Shown piece after piece: positions 52,692 through 60,087 of a stretch of 64,000 nucleotides of DNA; position 1 is the stretch's first letter, and every line of letters starts with the position of its first letter. The position numbers and the translations under genes are program-made. The stretch is from Sulfobacillus thermosulfidooxidans (lineage in GTDB: Bacteria; Bacillota; Sulfobacillia; Sulfobacillales; Sulfobacillaceae), in contig NZ_LGRO01000001.1 in the NCBI RefSeq assembly GCF_001280565.1, positions 496,001 through 560,000 of the forward strand, read 5' to 3'. A model generated the notes under the pieces. It was not told the origin of the DNA and ran no database searches. It worked only from the letters and a program-made list of their open reading frames with translations.

Positions 52692-54296
52692 CTAAAACGG
52701 GGCTTCGGGCGGATCCCCGTCATCCGGGGGGATTCGGGTCGGGTTCGCCTGGTTCATGCGCCGAAACCGCACCAACATCGATTGCATCAGGCGTTGCTGT
52801 TCCTCGATGACGCGTTGCTGGGCTTGCAGCAAGTCTCGCTGATCCGGCGTCAGACCCGCCCAGGGATCCGGTGATTCTCCCGATTCGACACGGGGGAGCG
52901 GGGACGGGGGGCGGCGCTGAATGCCCCGCACGATCCCCACGATGCGATCCCGTTCGGGATCCAAAGGCATGTCGGCATAGCGGGGATTGGCCGCCCGCAA
53001 CCACCACGAACCATCCGCCTGTCGAATCACCCACTTGAGCGTTTGTTCGCCATCGACTAAGGCCACAACCAAGGTGTTGGGAGGCACGTCGCGCCCCGGG
53101 GGGACGTGTTCCACGATGATCGTATCGCCTTCGGTAATCCCCGCAGGAAGCATGCTATCCCCGTGTACGGTCACAGCGAAGTCTCCGGGGTCATCCCGAG
53201 GAATCCACACATCCCCGTGATGATCCGTCTGCGCTTCCACGGGCACCCCGGCAATTACGCGGCCTAGCAAGGGAATGGCGCGCACGGGCCATTCGGGGGT
53301 AGAGGGTGTCGGGGGCGTAGACGGGGTAGCCCATGCAATCGCGTGGATCTGGCCCCGGTAGAATCTCATATTCACGGTATCACGGGCCTTATCATGCGCG
53401 GCTGTGAACGCCGCCAGTAAGTCCTCATAATTCTGATGCCCGGAAAACCAGACCTGGCGGGCCTTGCCGTGACGAGAGATCCGGCCTAGCAGGGCAGTTA
53501 GTCCCACCACATCCTGATAAACCGTGGGGGGATCCATCACGCACGCGTCCATCAAGGCCCATAGCCACACTCCCGGTAATTCATCCAGGGGGGTCGTGGG
53601 ATGCCGCGAATCCCACGGGGTGCGTAACACTCCATGGTCTTCCAAGAAGGTCCAATCGGCCTCGGATACGGGGTGATTCCAGTGCGCGTTCCAATGCTGC
53701 ACGACGGCTGTCACGGAATGCCGGTGCGCTTGGCGGCACGTGCGGAGGTACGATCCCCCCTGTTGGTTAAACCAATCGCTATGATAGGGAGCCATTTTGC
53801 GCCACGGCCACTGCATCACATTGACCACCCGGTCCAACGCGGCATCGGGATCCATATATCCCGCAATCACCGCCATGGCCAGCGTGGGCATCTGCAAGAA
53901 ATTGGCCAGGGCGAAGGCCACCCGGATGGAGGGGCGGGCTACCGAACGCGGAGGCAGGAGATCAGATAACCCAACGTCCAGAGTGAACGCGAGTTGATCG
54001 GTGGTGAGATGGTATTGTGTTTGAACATCTACTACAAAGGATGCCCAGGACGGAGACGAAGATCCCCTGGCCTGTTGATCCACACTTATGATAGTGGAAT
54101 CGGATAAGTCATCCATTGAGATGTTGAGGGCATCGGCGATTTTTTTTAACATGTCAAAACTCGGTTGACGCAATCCCAACTCATACCGACTAATGTTGTT
54201 CTGCGTTGTGCCGATTAGTTTGGCTAAATCCGTTTGGCTCAACCCCAACCGCTTGCGAATTGCTTGAAGTTTGGCCCCGAACGACAATTCTTCCAA
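52692..54296 (-). CDS. XRE/S24 (CI/LexA-like) repressor
   Basis: About 534 residues. N-terminal XRE helix-turn-helix (LQAIRKRLGLSQTDLAKLIG, TTQNNISRYELGLRQPS); a 270-residue middle domain not recognised; then a C-terminal S24 autopeptidase: AIPLLGRVIAGVPVEA with the Ala-Gly cleavage-like site, VHGDSMLPAGI (nucleophile Ser) and GEQTLKWV (Lys). A coiled-coil tail (LLQAQQRVIEEQQRLMQ) follows. It would repress the integrative element and cleave itself on SOS/RecA signals. TTG 54296 is chosen because GGGAGG precedes it by 7 bases; ATG 54311 lacks a site. Much longer than typical CI (about 230). Confidence 0.85.
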   Translation of the reverse strand: MEELSFGAKLQAIRKRLGLSQTDLAKLIGTTQNNISRYELGLRQPSFDMLKKIADALNISMDDLSDSTIISVDQQARGSSSPSWASFVVDVQTQYHLTTDQLAFTLDVGLSDLLPPRSVARPSIRVAFALANFLQMPTLAMAVIAGYMDPDAALDRVVNVMQWPWRKMAPYHSDWFNQQGGSYLRTCRQAHRHSVTAVVQHWNAHWNHPVSEADWTFLEDHGVLRTPWDSRHPTTPLDELPGVWLWALMDACVMDPPTVYQDVVGLTALLGRISRHGKARQVWFSGHQNYEDLLAAFTAAHDKARDTVNMRFYRGQIHAIAWATPSTPPTPSTPEWPVRAIPLLGRVIAGVPVEAQTDHHGDVWIPRDDPGDFAVTVHGDSMLPAGITEGDTIIVEHVPPGRDVPPNTLVVALVDGEQTLKWVIRQADGSWWLRAANPRYADMPLDPERDRIVGIVRGIQRRPPSPLPRVESGESPDPWAGLTPDQRDLLQAQQRVIEEQQRLMQSMLVRFRRMNQANPTRIPPDDGDPPEAPF

Positions 54297-54479
54297 AAGA
54301 TGTCCTCCCATTTACTTGATGGCTAAATTATATTTCATTGGAATATAAATCAGAATAAAAAGGTAAATTTTTTCTTGACAAGGTATTCCATAGCGATGTA
54401 AGTTAGTTTCACAAGATAAGGTTTAAGCAGTTTAGAGCTTAATTATCCATCTGTTCTTGATGGATAGAGGAGGATTCCC
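54297..54479. promoter_or_regulatory. Divergent promoter/operator of the S24 repressor
   Basis: AT-rich divergent region. A near-palindrome TATATTTCATTGGAATATA at about 54333-54351 lies before the repressor gene, and TTGACA at 54375-54380 (with GATGTA about 16 bases on) faces the small plus-strand gene. The nearby TATTCCATAG recalls one half of the palindrome. Binding by the S24 repressor is inferred. Confidence 0.5.
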
Positions 54480-54707
54480 ATGGCGATCAACGATGAAACC
54501 CCACGCCCCCCGAAGGGGGCCAAGTGTCCGGAGGACTTCCTGCGCATCATCCGACCGAACAGCCCCAATCCTTTTGCGGACTTATCCGATGAACAATTGG
54601 AAGCCCTCGTGTTCTTGTTCCCCGATATCGAAGCGGGACGGTACGACCGCTGGATTGCATCCGGATGCTATGGTCCGCCTATTCCGGATGATCAGTGGCC
54701 CCGGTAA
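54480..54707 (+). CDS. Small hypothetical protein opposite the repressor
   Basis: 75 residues, ATG at 54480 with GGAGG. Proline-rich start, then an acidic helix (SDEQLEALVFLFPDIEAG) and a CYGPPIPDDQWP end. No family known. As the first gene transcribed away from the repressor it is in the position of a Cro/early gene, but it has no DNA-binding motif. It overlaps the tail of the convergent two-HTH regulator by 29 bases. Confidence 0.6.
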   Translation: MAINDETPRPPKGAKCPEDFLRIIRPNSPNPFADLSDEQLEALVFLFPDIEAGRYDRWIASGCYGPPIPDDQWPR

Positions 54708-55284
54708 CCCATCGCCGGGCGGCATCCCATTCCGCTTGGGAGACCCTCCGCCGCCAGAGTTCTTCCATAGTGGCGACGCTTGTTCGCAGACGGTGCCACT
54801 CCTCAATGGTGATGGAATCATCGCGGGGAAACAAATTCGTGGGGCGATCTAGCAACCAATCGAGGCTCACGTGCAGGGTATCGGCCACTAACAACAAATC
54901 GGCGAGCGTGGGGAACGTGGTGCCTTGTTCCCATTGCTCCCATTGCTCGGGGTCTACGTGCACTAACAGGGCACACTGGGCCGGGGACAACCGCCGCACC
55001 GCCCGGACTTGGGCGAGGCGTTCTCCAAAGTGGTGCCATCGGGCGTGGGGCAGGACTTGGGTCATGGGATCTGATGGATTGTTCACATCGACCCGACCTA
55101 ACAAATAGTCGGTGGACGTTCCCAGAATATCCGCCAAGCGCACCAAGATTTCGAGCGGGGGCTGGCGGGACGATTGTTCATAATTAGAAATGGTAAATTG
55201 CGAAAGACCTAATTTCTCGCCCAATTCGGCTTGTGTATATCCATGCTGTTGCCGTAATTCTCGCATTCGGCTTCCAAACACCAT
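54679..55284 (-). CDS. XRE regulator with two HTH domains
   Basis: A 201-residue protein with two tandem XRE domains: residues 5-60 (MRELRQQHGYTQAELGEKLG then LSQFTISNYEQSSRQPP) and 85-145 (LAQVRAVRRLSPAQCALLVH, then VDPEQWEQWEQGTTFPT, more divergent). The C-terminus is a helical tail. ATG at 55284 with GGAG. Divergent to the small XRE gene at 55437 across a region with a palindromic operator, so the two probably form a switch pair controlling the nuclease-helicase-primase operon. Confidence 0.8.
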   Translation of the reverse strand: MVFGSRMRELRQQHGYTQAELGEKLGLSQFTISNYEQSSRQPPLEILVRLADILGTSTDYLLGRVDVNNPSDPMTQVLPHARWHHFGERLAQVRAVRRLSPAQCALLVHVDPEQWEQWEQGTTFPTLADLLLVADTLHVSLDWLLDRPTNLFPRDDSITIEEWHRLRTSVATMEELWRRRVSQAEWDAARRWVTGATDHPE

Positions 55285-55363
55285 ATTCCATTCTCCATTG
55301 CATCAATGTTGAACATTACGATACGCAATAATATGGCATTCAGAAAATTTTAAGCATGACATA

Positions 55364-55392
55364 TTGCACGATATGACAAAAAGTCATATAAT
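55364..55392 (+). promoter_or_regulatory. Promoter with operator palindrome for the early operon
   Basis: -35 TTGCAC (55364-55369), 17-base spacer, -10 TATAAT (55387-55392). The palindrome ATATGAC-AAAAA-GTCATAT (55371-55389) fills the spacer and overlaps the -10; a half-site CATGACATA lies just upstream at 55355-55363. An XRE regulator bound there would block polymerase. Confidence 0.75.
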
Positions 55393-55436
55393 AATGGCAA
55401 GGATGACAAAACGACTGTAAGGAAGGAGCACCGCTG

Positions 55437-55667
55437 ATGAGTCCCTTAAGGGAAATCCGCCGCCGGCGTCGCATGACGCAGACCCAACTGGCGGAATGCA
55501 TTGGAGTCACGCAAAGCCACATCGCGCAAATCGAGCGTGGCAAGCGACGCGGGAGTATCGCGGTGCTGCAAAAGCTCGCGGTGGCGTTGAATGTGTCGTT
55601 GACCGACCTCTTACCTCCGGAGTGTGCCAATCCGAAAATCCCTGAAAAGGAGACCGTTGTCCAATGA
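55437..55667 (+). CDS. Small XRE-family regulator (Cro-like)
   Basis: 76 residues, one XRE domain: LREIRRRRRMTQTQLAECIG, VTQSHIAQIERGKRRGS, LQKLAVALNVSLTDLLPP. ATG at 55437 with AAGGAGC. Its stop overlaps the next gene (ATGA at 55664-55667), so it heads the operon with the Cas4-like nuclease. It most likely binds the palindrome in its own promoter, competing with the two-HTH regulator. Confidence 0.85.
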   Translation: MSPLREIRRRRRMTQTQLAECIGVTQSHIAQIERGKRRGSIAVLQKLAVALNVSLTDLLPPECANPKIPEKETVVQ

Positions 55668-56527
55668 CCCCCAACCGTTTATCCTGTGACAACGAAAAAG
55701 CACTTTCTCGCTTAAATTCCGTACATTCACCAGCAACGTCACCGCTGGACGCAATCCTGGAAGACGCGATACCCGAAGGCCCCTTGCCCTGCGGCAATTG
55801 GTCTCCGGTGCGGCTCGCAGAGTGGCTCCAGTGTCCCGCTCGGGGCGCGTGGAGCGCCGGAGTGTGGGAATTGCCCGAAGATTTTGACTATCCACTTCGA
55901 CCCGATGCCCAGATCGGCAAGGCCATGCACAAATATGCCGAGACGCGGTTGCTCGGGATGGCCCCCGATGACGCGGCGGCGGCGGCGGCGGATGAGGCCA
56001 TTGAGACCGATCCGGAAACGTGGCTCCCGTTGGTGGATGTGTGGGAAAGTACAATCCTGCCTCAGATCGGCACGCCCCAGGCCGTCGAGCAACGCCTAGA
56101 AGCGGATATCGACGGGCTCCCCGTGACGTGCGTGATCGACGTGGTGGATCAAATGGGTCAAATCCGCGACCTCAAGACCACCAAACGCACGCCCAACCCG
56201 ATGGATGTGATCCGAAAATCACTACAGGCCCCTCTGTACGTCGAAGGATGGAGACAGACCACTGGGAAAACCGCTCCGTTTATGCTCGATTATTTGATTC
56301 GGACGAAAACGCCCCAAGCCGTCACGGTAGCGGTTCCGGTGACTCAATCCGCCATCGACCGGGTGCGGCGCCAACTGGCATGGGCTCAAGACCTGGCGAT
56401 GAACCCTGATCACATTATCCCGAATCCCTATAATGCCTACGGCTGCGGGGGATGCCCGTTTGTGTCGGCGTGTAGCGATGCCTTCGACTTTCCGCGTCCT
56501 GAGACCGTCTCCGCTCAATCGATTTGA
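55664..56527 (+). CDS. PD-(D/E)XK nuclease with cysteine cluster (Cas4/RecB-like)
   Basis: A 287-residue RecB/Cas4-family nuclease. QIGKAMHKYAETRL gives the motif I histidine region, CVIDVVDQMGQIRDLKTTKR gives D...D-x-K (motifs II/III), and QAPLYVEGW the QxxxY motif. One Cys in LQCPARGAW plus the C-terminal set GCGGCPFVSAC make an iron-sulfur cluster likely, as in Cas4 and AddB. In phages such enzymes resect DNA ends for recombination. Coupled to the XRE gene (ATGA) and followed by a recombination-type protein and a helicase. Confidence 0.8.
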   Translation: MTPNRLSCDNEKALSRLNSVHSPATSPLDAILEDAIPEGPLPCGNWSPVRLAEWLQCPARGAWSAGVWELPEDFDYPLRPDAQIGKAMHKYAETRLLGMAPDDAAAAAADEAIETDPETWLPLVDVWESTILPQIGTPQAVEQRLEADIDGLPVTCVIDVVDQMGQIRDLKTTKRTPNPMDVIRKSLQAPLYVEGWRQTTGKTAPFMLDYLIRTKTPQAVTVAVPVTQSAIDRVRRQLAWAQDLAMNPDHIIPNPYNAYGCGGCPFVSACSDAFDFPRPETVSAQSI

Positions 56528-56613
56528 GCGGGGATGGCCCCCGGACGGGGGATTTTCAACAACCACCATTCACGGTTCCACAATACAACGAAACACACGA
56601 AAGGATGATTCCA

Positions 56614-57312
56614 TTGGCATTAGCACCCTCCACCAACACCCCCCCAACCGTTCCGGATTATCCCGTTGTCCGGGATTATCCGGAGGCGGACTTGATCCCC
56701 GAACGGTTTCGGGTAAAGGTTCGTAGCTTTGAAAGCGAAGCGGAAGCCGTCCAAACCATGACGGGCGTGATTCTCGCCATCCGGCCTTCCCGGTGGTTCG
56801 CCGTGCCCGATGAAAAAAATCCCGAGGATCAGCTCACGGTTTGCGAATTGACCGACCCGCAACATGGATTGTACCGGCTTGACCCCGCCGCAGGTGACGC
56901 GGGACCCACGGAGATCCGCGAATGCGCCACGTGCCCGCTCAACAAATGGCGGTCCGCTCCCAACGGAGGGAAAGGGAAAGCATGCCGGGAAAAGCGGCTA
57001 CTGCTCTTTTTACGCGACGGGGAGTACCTGCCCATCGTCGTGGTAGCCCCTCCGACGTCGCTACGATCCGTGGCCCGCTTTGTGACCCGCGCCGCCGCGC
57101 GCCGTCTCAAGCTCGGCCAAATCCATGTGAAACTCGCGATCGATGCCCAAAAACGCGGGCAAGAGGAATGGGGGGTTTTGCGGATAGAGGAAATGGAACT
57201 CTTGAGTGACGCAGCCCAACAAGATCTCGCAGACCGCCTGCAACAGGGTCCGTTAGCCCGCATGTATCACGAGTATGTGGCGATGCTGGCTCTTTCTGAC
57301 CCCAGCCTTTAA
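56614..57312 (+). CDS. Phage-type zinc-motif protein, probable ssDNA-binding/recombination role
   Basis: About 232 residues from TTG 56614 (AAAGG 9 bases upstream; ATG 56605 is too close). The centre has ECATCPLNKW, a GGKGKACREKRLLLFL stretch, and YLPIVVVAPPTSLRSVARFV. This Cys...Cys-P...GKGK-aC-..Rr-L layout is shared by phage proteins placed beside exonucleases and helicases and thought to bind single-stranded DNA. The family assignment is from memory of the pattern, so moderate. Located between the Cas4-like nuclease and the helicase genes. Confidence 0.6.
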   Translation: MALAPSTNTPPTVPDYPVVRDYPEADLIPERFRVKVRSFESEAEAVQTMTGVILAIRPSRWFAVPDEKNPEDQLTVCELTDPQHGLYRLDPAAGDAGPTEIRECATCPLNKWRSAPNGGKGKACREKRLLLFLRDGEYLPIVVVAPPTSLRSVARFVTRAAARRLKLGQIHVKLAIDAQKRGQEEWGVLRIEEMELLSDAAQQDLADRLQQGPLARMYHEYVAMLALSDPSL

Positions 57313-57407
57313 CCAACATCCGGCATCCGAGCGGCCACTCGGATGCCGGACCTACCACTGATTGTGTGTGTGTTCACATCCGCTCCTACGAAAGGAGAAA
57401 AAAAGAT

Positions 57408-58187
57408 ATGAACGATCAAATGATATCCGAAAGTCGGATATCCGAAAATACGCCCCAGGGCCATCGACCCTCGGGTAATCAACTGGCCGCGGCTCGGACG
57501 CAACAGCGCCGACAAATTAAAAAAGAGCTTCGCGCATCGATCCGAGTAACCCTGGTCAACTTGCGGCTAGGTCTTAAAGCGGCGCGTGACGAAGTCCGAT
57601 GGCTTGCCGACGCCCTGCCGCGACCCCAAGAACTCTTGCGGGCTTTGGAGCACGATGCCATGACCGAAGACGAACCCGCGGCTCCTCGAGTGCATCACGG
57701 CAAAGCACCCACTCCATTGCGCATTTATCAATTCCTCGTGCAGCACACCGCATGGGAGTCCATGAGTGGCCGCGCCCGCCAGCGGGCACTCCGGGCCCAC
57801 AAAGAAAGTTTGGAAAACGCGGTGCGCCAAGAAGCCCTAGACCAGATTCTGGATGCGCTGGATCGGGCCATCAATGCCGCTCGGGGCAAGCCCAAACTGA
57901 TCGCCGAGCTACGCATGATGGCGCAAGACGCCATCTGGAAACTGAAAGGTCGGGGACGATGGGAAGCGCCGATCCTGATCTCGCAGCTCTATGACCAGCG
58001 AACCACCACCATGCCTAAAAACGAGTACGTGGCGCAAACAACGCCCCATTCTTCGACGCTCACAGCTCCGGATGCCGCCATCGCCACCCTCATGGACCAC
58101 CCCGTCCCGACCCGTAAAACGCAGGGCATCTTTCGTCAAACCACGACCCCCGCACCAAACTGGGACTGGGCTCACCGTTCTCGGTGA
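57408..58187 (+). CDS. Hypothetical phage-module protein, helical and basic
   Basis: 259 residues from ATG 57408 (AAAGGAG upstream). Almost entirely helical, rich in Arg, Lys and Ala, with RRQIKKELRASIRVTLVNLR and LDQILDALDRAINAARG segments and a disordered Thr/Pro tail. No family recognised; DNA or protein scaffold roles are possible. A perfect hairpin covers its stop codon. Same strand as the neighbouring nuclease and helicase genes. Confidence 0.6.
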   Translation: MNDQMISESRISENTPQGHRPSGNQLAAARTQQRRQIKKELRASIRVTLVNLRLGLKAARDEVRWLADALPRPQELLRALEHDAMTEDEPAAPRVHHGKAPTPLRIYQFLVQHTAWESMSGRARQRALRAHKESLENAVRQEALDQILDALDRAINAARGKPKLIAELRMMAQDAIWKLKGRGRWEAPILISQLYDQRTTTMPKNEYVAQTTPHSSTLTAPDAAIATLMDHPVPTRKTQGIFRQTTTPAPNWDWAHRSR

Positions 58188-58194
58188 GCCCAGT
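58165..58194 (+). terminator. Perfect hairpin across a stop codon
   Basis: ACTGGGCTCACCG (58165-58177), loop TTCT, CGGTGAGCCCAGT (58182-58194). The TGA stop of the preceding gene is inside the right arm. No T-run follows, so it may stabilise the upstream mRNA or attenuate rather than fully terminate. Confidence 0.6.
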
Positions 58195-58272
58195 CTCGTG
58201 GCGGGGTGTTTTTGGGCCTTGCTATTTGCATCTTGCCATTCGCATCAACATTCAAAAAGGAGCGATGGATTT

Positions 58273-58671
58273 ATGGTAACGAAGCCCCAACCCCAACGCA
58301 CGGACACGATGCCTCGGTGGGTGACGGCACAGTTCCCCCCAGGGGACGTGGATGTGGCCCAGCGCGGGGCCGTAATCCGGCATCCGGTCTATGTTCCGCG
58401 TTCGTTAGCCGACCGCATTCACCGCCACGCCCAAAGGCATGGCCTGTCGGTCAGTGCCTGGTGCCGCATGGCGATTACCCGTGCCATGGCGCGGGGTTCC
58501 CTCCCCTCCATCCCCACGCCCCCCGAAAAATTCCCCGAAGACAAATGTCTCGTATGGGTCTATTTGCCCGACACGGTGAATCTAGCGGTAGATCGGCAGC
58601 GCCAGGGTCATTCATGGTCTCGCTTTTTGCGGGCGATTCTGGCCGATGCCGTGACGAAGGAGGAGGACTAA
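58273..58671 (+). CDS. Small hypothetical protein before the helicase
   Basis: 132 residues, ATG 58273 with AAGGAG. VYVPRSLADRIHRHAQRHGLSVSAWCRMAITRAMARG resembles a ribbon-helix-helix-type element (strand followed by two helices), suggesting a small DNA-binding regulator. The second half (LVWVYLPDTVNLAVDRQRQ and onwards) repeats a similar strand-helix-helix pattern, so there may be two such units. 5 bases separate it from the helicase start. Confidence 0.6.
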   Translation: MVTKPQPQRTDTMPRWVTAQFPPGDVDVAQRGAVIRHPVYVPRSLADRIHRHAQRHGLSVSAWCRMAITRAMARGSLPSIPTPPEKFPEDKCLVWVYLPDTVNLAVDRQRQGHSWSRFLRAILADAVTKEED

Positions 58672-58676
58672 AGACC

Positions 58677-59906
58677 ATGGAGTTACGACCGTACCAGCAG
58701 GCCGCGCTTCACGCCATCACCGCGGGCATGGAGCAGGGGGTTCATCGTCCTGTGGTCTCTCTGCCGACGGGCACCGGAAAAACCGTCGTGGCCGCCGAGC
58801 TTTTGCGCCGTCGGGGGCAGACCGCGCTCTTTTTGGCGCACCGGGACGAACTGATCCGCCAAGCCGCCCACACGATTCGGATGGTATGGCCCGATGCCGG
58901 CGTGGGCCTGGTGAAGGGGGCCGAGGACCAATGGCAGGCTCCGGTAGTCGTCGCCAGCGTGCAGTCGCTGCACCTGAAACGGCTCCAACGCTGGCATCCA
59001 GATCGGTTTGGAACCATCGTGGTGGATGAATGCTTTCCGGCAGGCACGCTTATTGATGGAAAACCGATTGAGACACTCCGTATAGGAGATCGAGTGATGG
59101 CCTTTAATCCCAATACCGGAGAGTTTGCATTAAAACGTGTGACACATGTTTTTCGTCGCCCCGTGCATCGTCTTGTTCACCTTAAAACCCCCACACGATC
59201 TGTTTTTGTGACTCCCAATCATCCTTTTTGGACCCAGCGAGGATGGGTCCAGGCCCAAGAACTGCAACAAAGCGACCAGGTTTTCGTAATAGGAGGAAAT
59301 TGTCATGAAATTGATGCCATGCCCTTCATGCGGAATCGTTCGATGGGTGCAAACTCCCCAACAGTTGTGTCGAAAATGCACGGCCAAAATAGCCCAGAGA
59401 AAGCGAAGCATTTTAGCTCCCTGCATTTGGTGTGGGAAAACAACCAGGTTGATGGAAGCCGAAGCTATTCGCCGATTTCGATCAACAGGACGTGCGTATT
59501 GTTCAGCGACTTGCAAGACATCGTGGATTCGTCAGAATTCGAAACAGACCATGATACGAACGAATCACAAATATGCCGCCGAGAGAATGCGACAGAACAA
59601 CCCTATGAAAAAGCCCCAAGTTCGCGACAAGCTCAGCCACACCTTACGTTCGATGAACTGGAAACCCCCAATTCGCGGAGGAAATGGATGCCCTCTCCCC
59701 GTGCCACAATTGTTGTTGGCAGACGCCTTAAACTGGCCGACAGAATACATTGTCCCGACCAAAATGGGGAGAACGGCGGGTTATCCCACGCATTACAAAA
59801 TCGATATCGCCAATCCTTTTTACAAAATCGCCATCGAAATCGATGGAGGCTCTCACTACAGTATCAAAACCCAGCAACGCGATTTCAAGAAAAATCAATG
59901 GCTTAG
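58677..59906 (+). CDS. SF2 helicase N-terminal part fused to split-intein N-half
   Basis: Residues 1-118 are the front of a phage-type SF2 helicase: Q-region LRPYQQAAL, Walker A LPTGTGKTVVAAELL, Ia LFLAHRDELI, and VVDE of motif II. At residue 119 (59031) the sequence switches to an intein: block A CFPAGTLIDGKPIETLRIGD, block B VFVTPNHPFWT, ending by about 59300 (90 residues). Open reading continues about 200 codons, overlapping the endonuclease gene in another frame, to TAG 59904-59906. The helicase resumes only in the C-half gene. The product must trans-splice with it to rebuild DE-CHH. Confidence 0.85.
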   Translation: MELRPYQQAALHAITAGMEQGVHRPVVSLPTGTGKTVVAAELLRRRGQTALFLAHRDELIRQAAHTIRMVWPDAGVGLVKGAEDQWQAPVVVASVQSLHLKRLQRWHPDRFGTIVVDECFPAGTLIDGKPIETLRIGDRVMAFNPNTGEFALKRVTHVFRRPVHRLVHLKTPTRSVFVTPNHPFWTQRGWVQAQELQQSDQVFVIGGNCHEIDAMPFMRNRSMGANSPTVVSKMHGQNSPEKAKHFSSLHLVWENNQVDGSRSYSPISINRTCVLFSDLQDIVDSSEFETDHDTNESQICRRENATEQPYEKAPSSRQAQPHLTFDELETPNSRRKWMPSPRATIVVGRRLKLADRIHCPDQNGENGGLSHALQNRYRQSFLQNRHRNRWRLSLQYQNPATRFQEKSMA

Positions 59907-60087
59907 TGGGAACGGGTGGATTGTGTTACGATGCTCGAACCGCACAGTGATGAACAATTTGAGCGGGTGTGTCCAGATGGTACAGTCTATAATCTGGAGG
60001 TTGAAGAATGGCATACCTATACAGCCAACGGAATCGTTGTCCATAACTGTCATCACGCCCCCGCACCCAGTTATCGCCAAATCTTAG
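59305..60087 (+). CDS. Free-standing Vsr-like homing endonuclease between split-intein halves
   Basis: 260 residues in the +1 frame relative to the helicase. ATG 59305 has a perfect AGGAGG 8 bases upstream, so it is translated independently. Two N-terminal zinc fingers (CPSCGIV...LCRKC and CIWCGKTTR...YCSATC), a NUMOD-like segment (NPMKKPQVRDKLSHTLRSM), RGGNGCPLPVPQ, and a C-terminal Vsr/PD-(D/E)XK nuclease: YKIDIANPFYKIAIEIDGGSH and WLSGNGWIVLRCSN. This is the endonuclease family described with fractured split-intein genes. It would cut intein-less helicase alleles. Its last 50 codons overlap the intein C-half. Confidence 0.85.
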   Translation: MKLMPCPSCGIVRWVQTPQQLCRKCTAKIAQRKRSILAPCIWCGKTTRLMEAEAIRRFRSTGRAYCSATCKTSWIRQNSKQTMIRTNHKYAAERMRQNNPMKKPQVRDKLSHTLRSMNWKPPIRGGNGCPLPVPQLLLADALNWPTEYIVPTKMGRTAGYPTHYKIDIANPFYKIAIEIDGGSHYSIKTQQRDFKKNQWLSGNGWIVLRCSNRTVMNNLSGCVQMVQSIIWRLKNGIPIQPTESLSITVITPPHPVIAKS

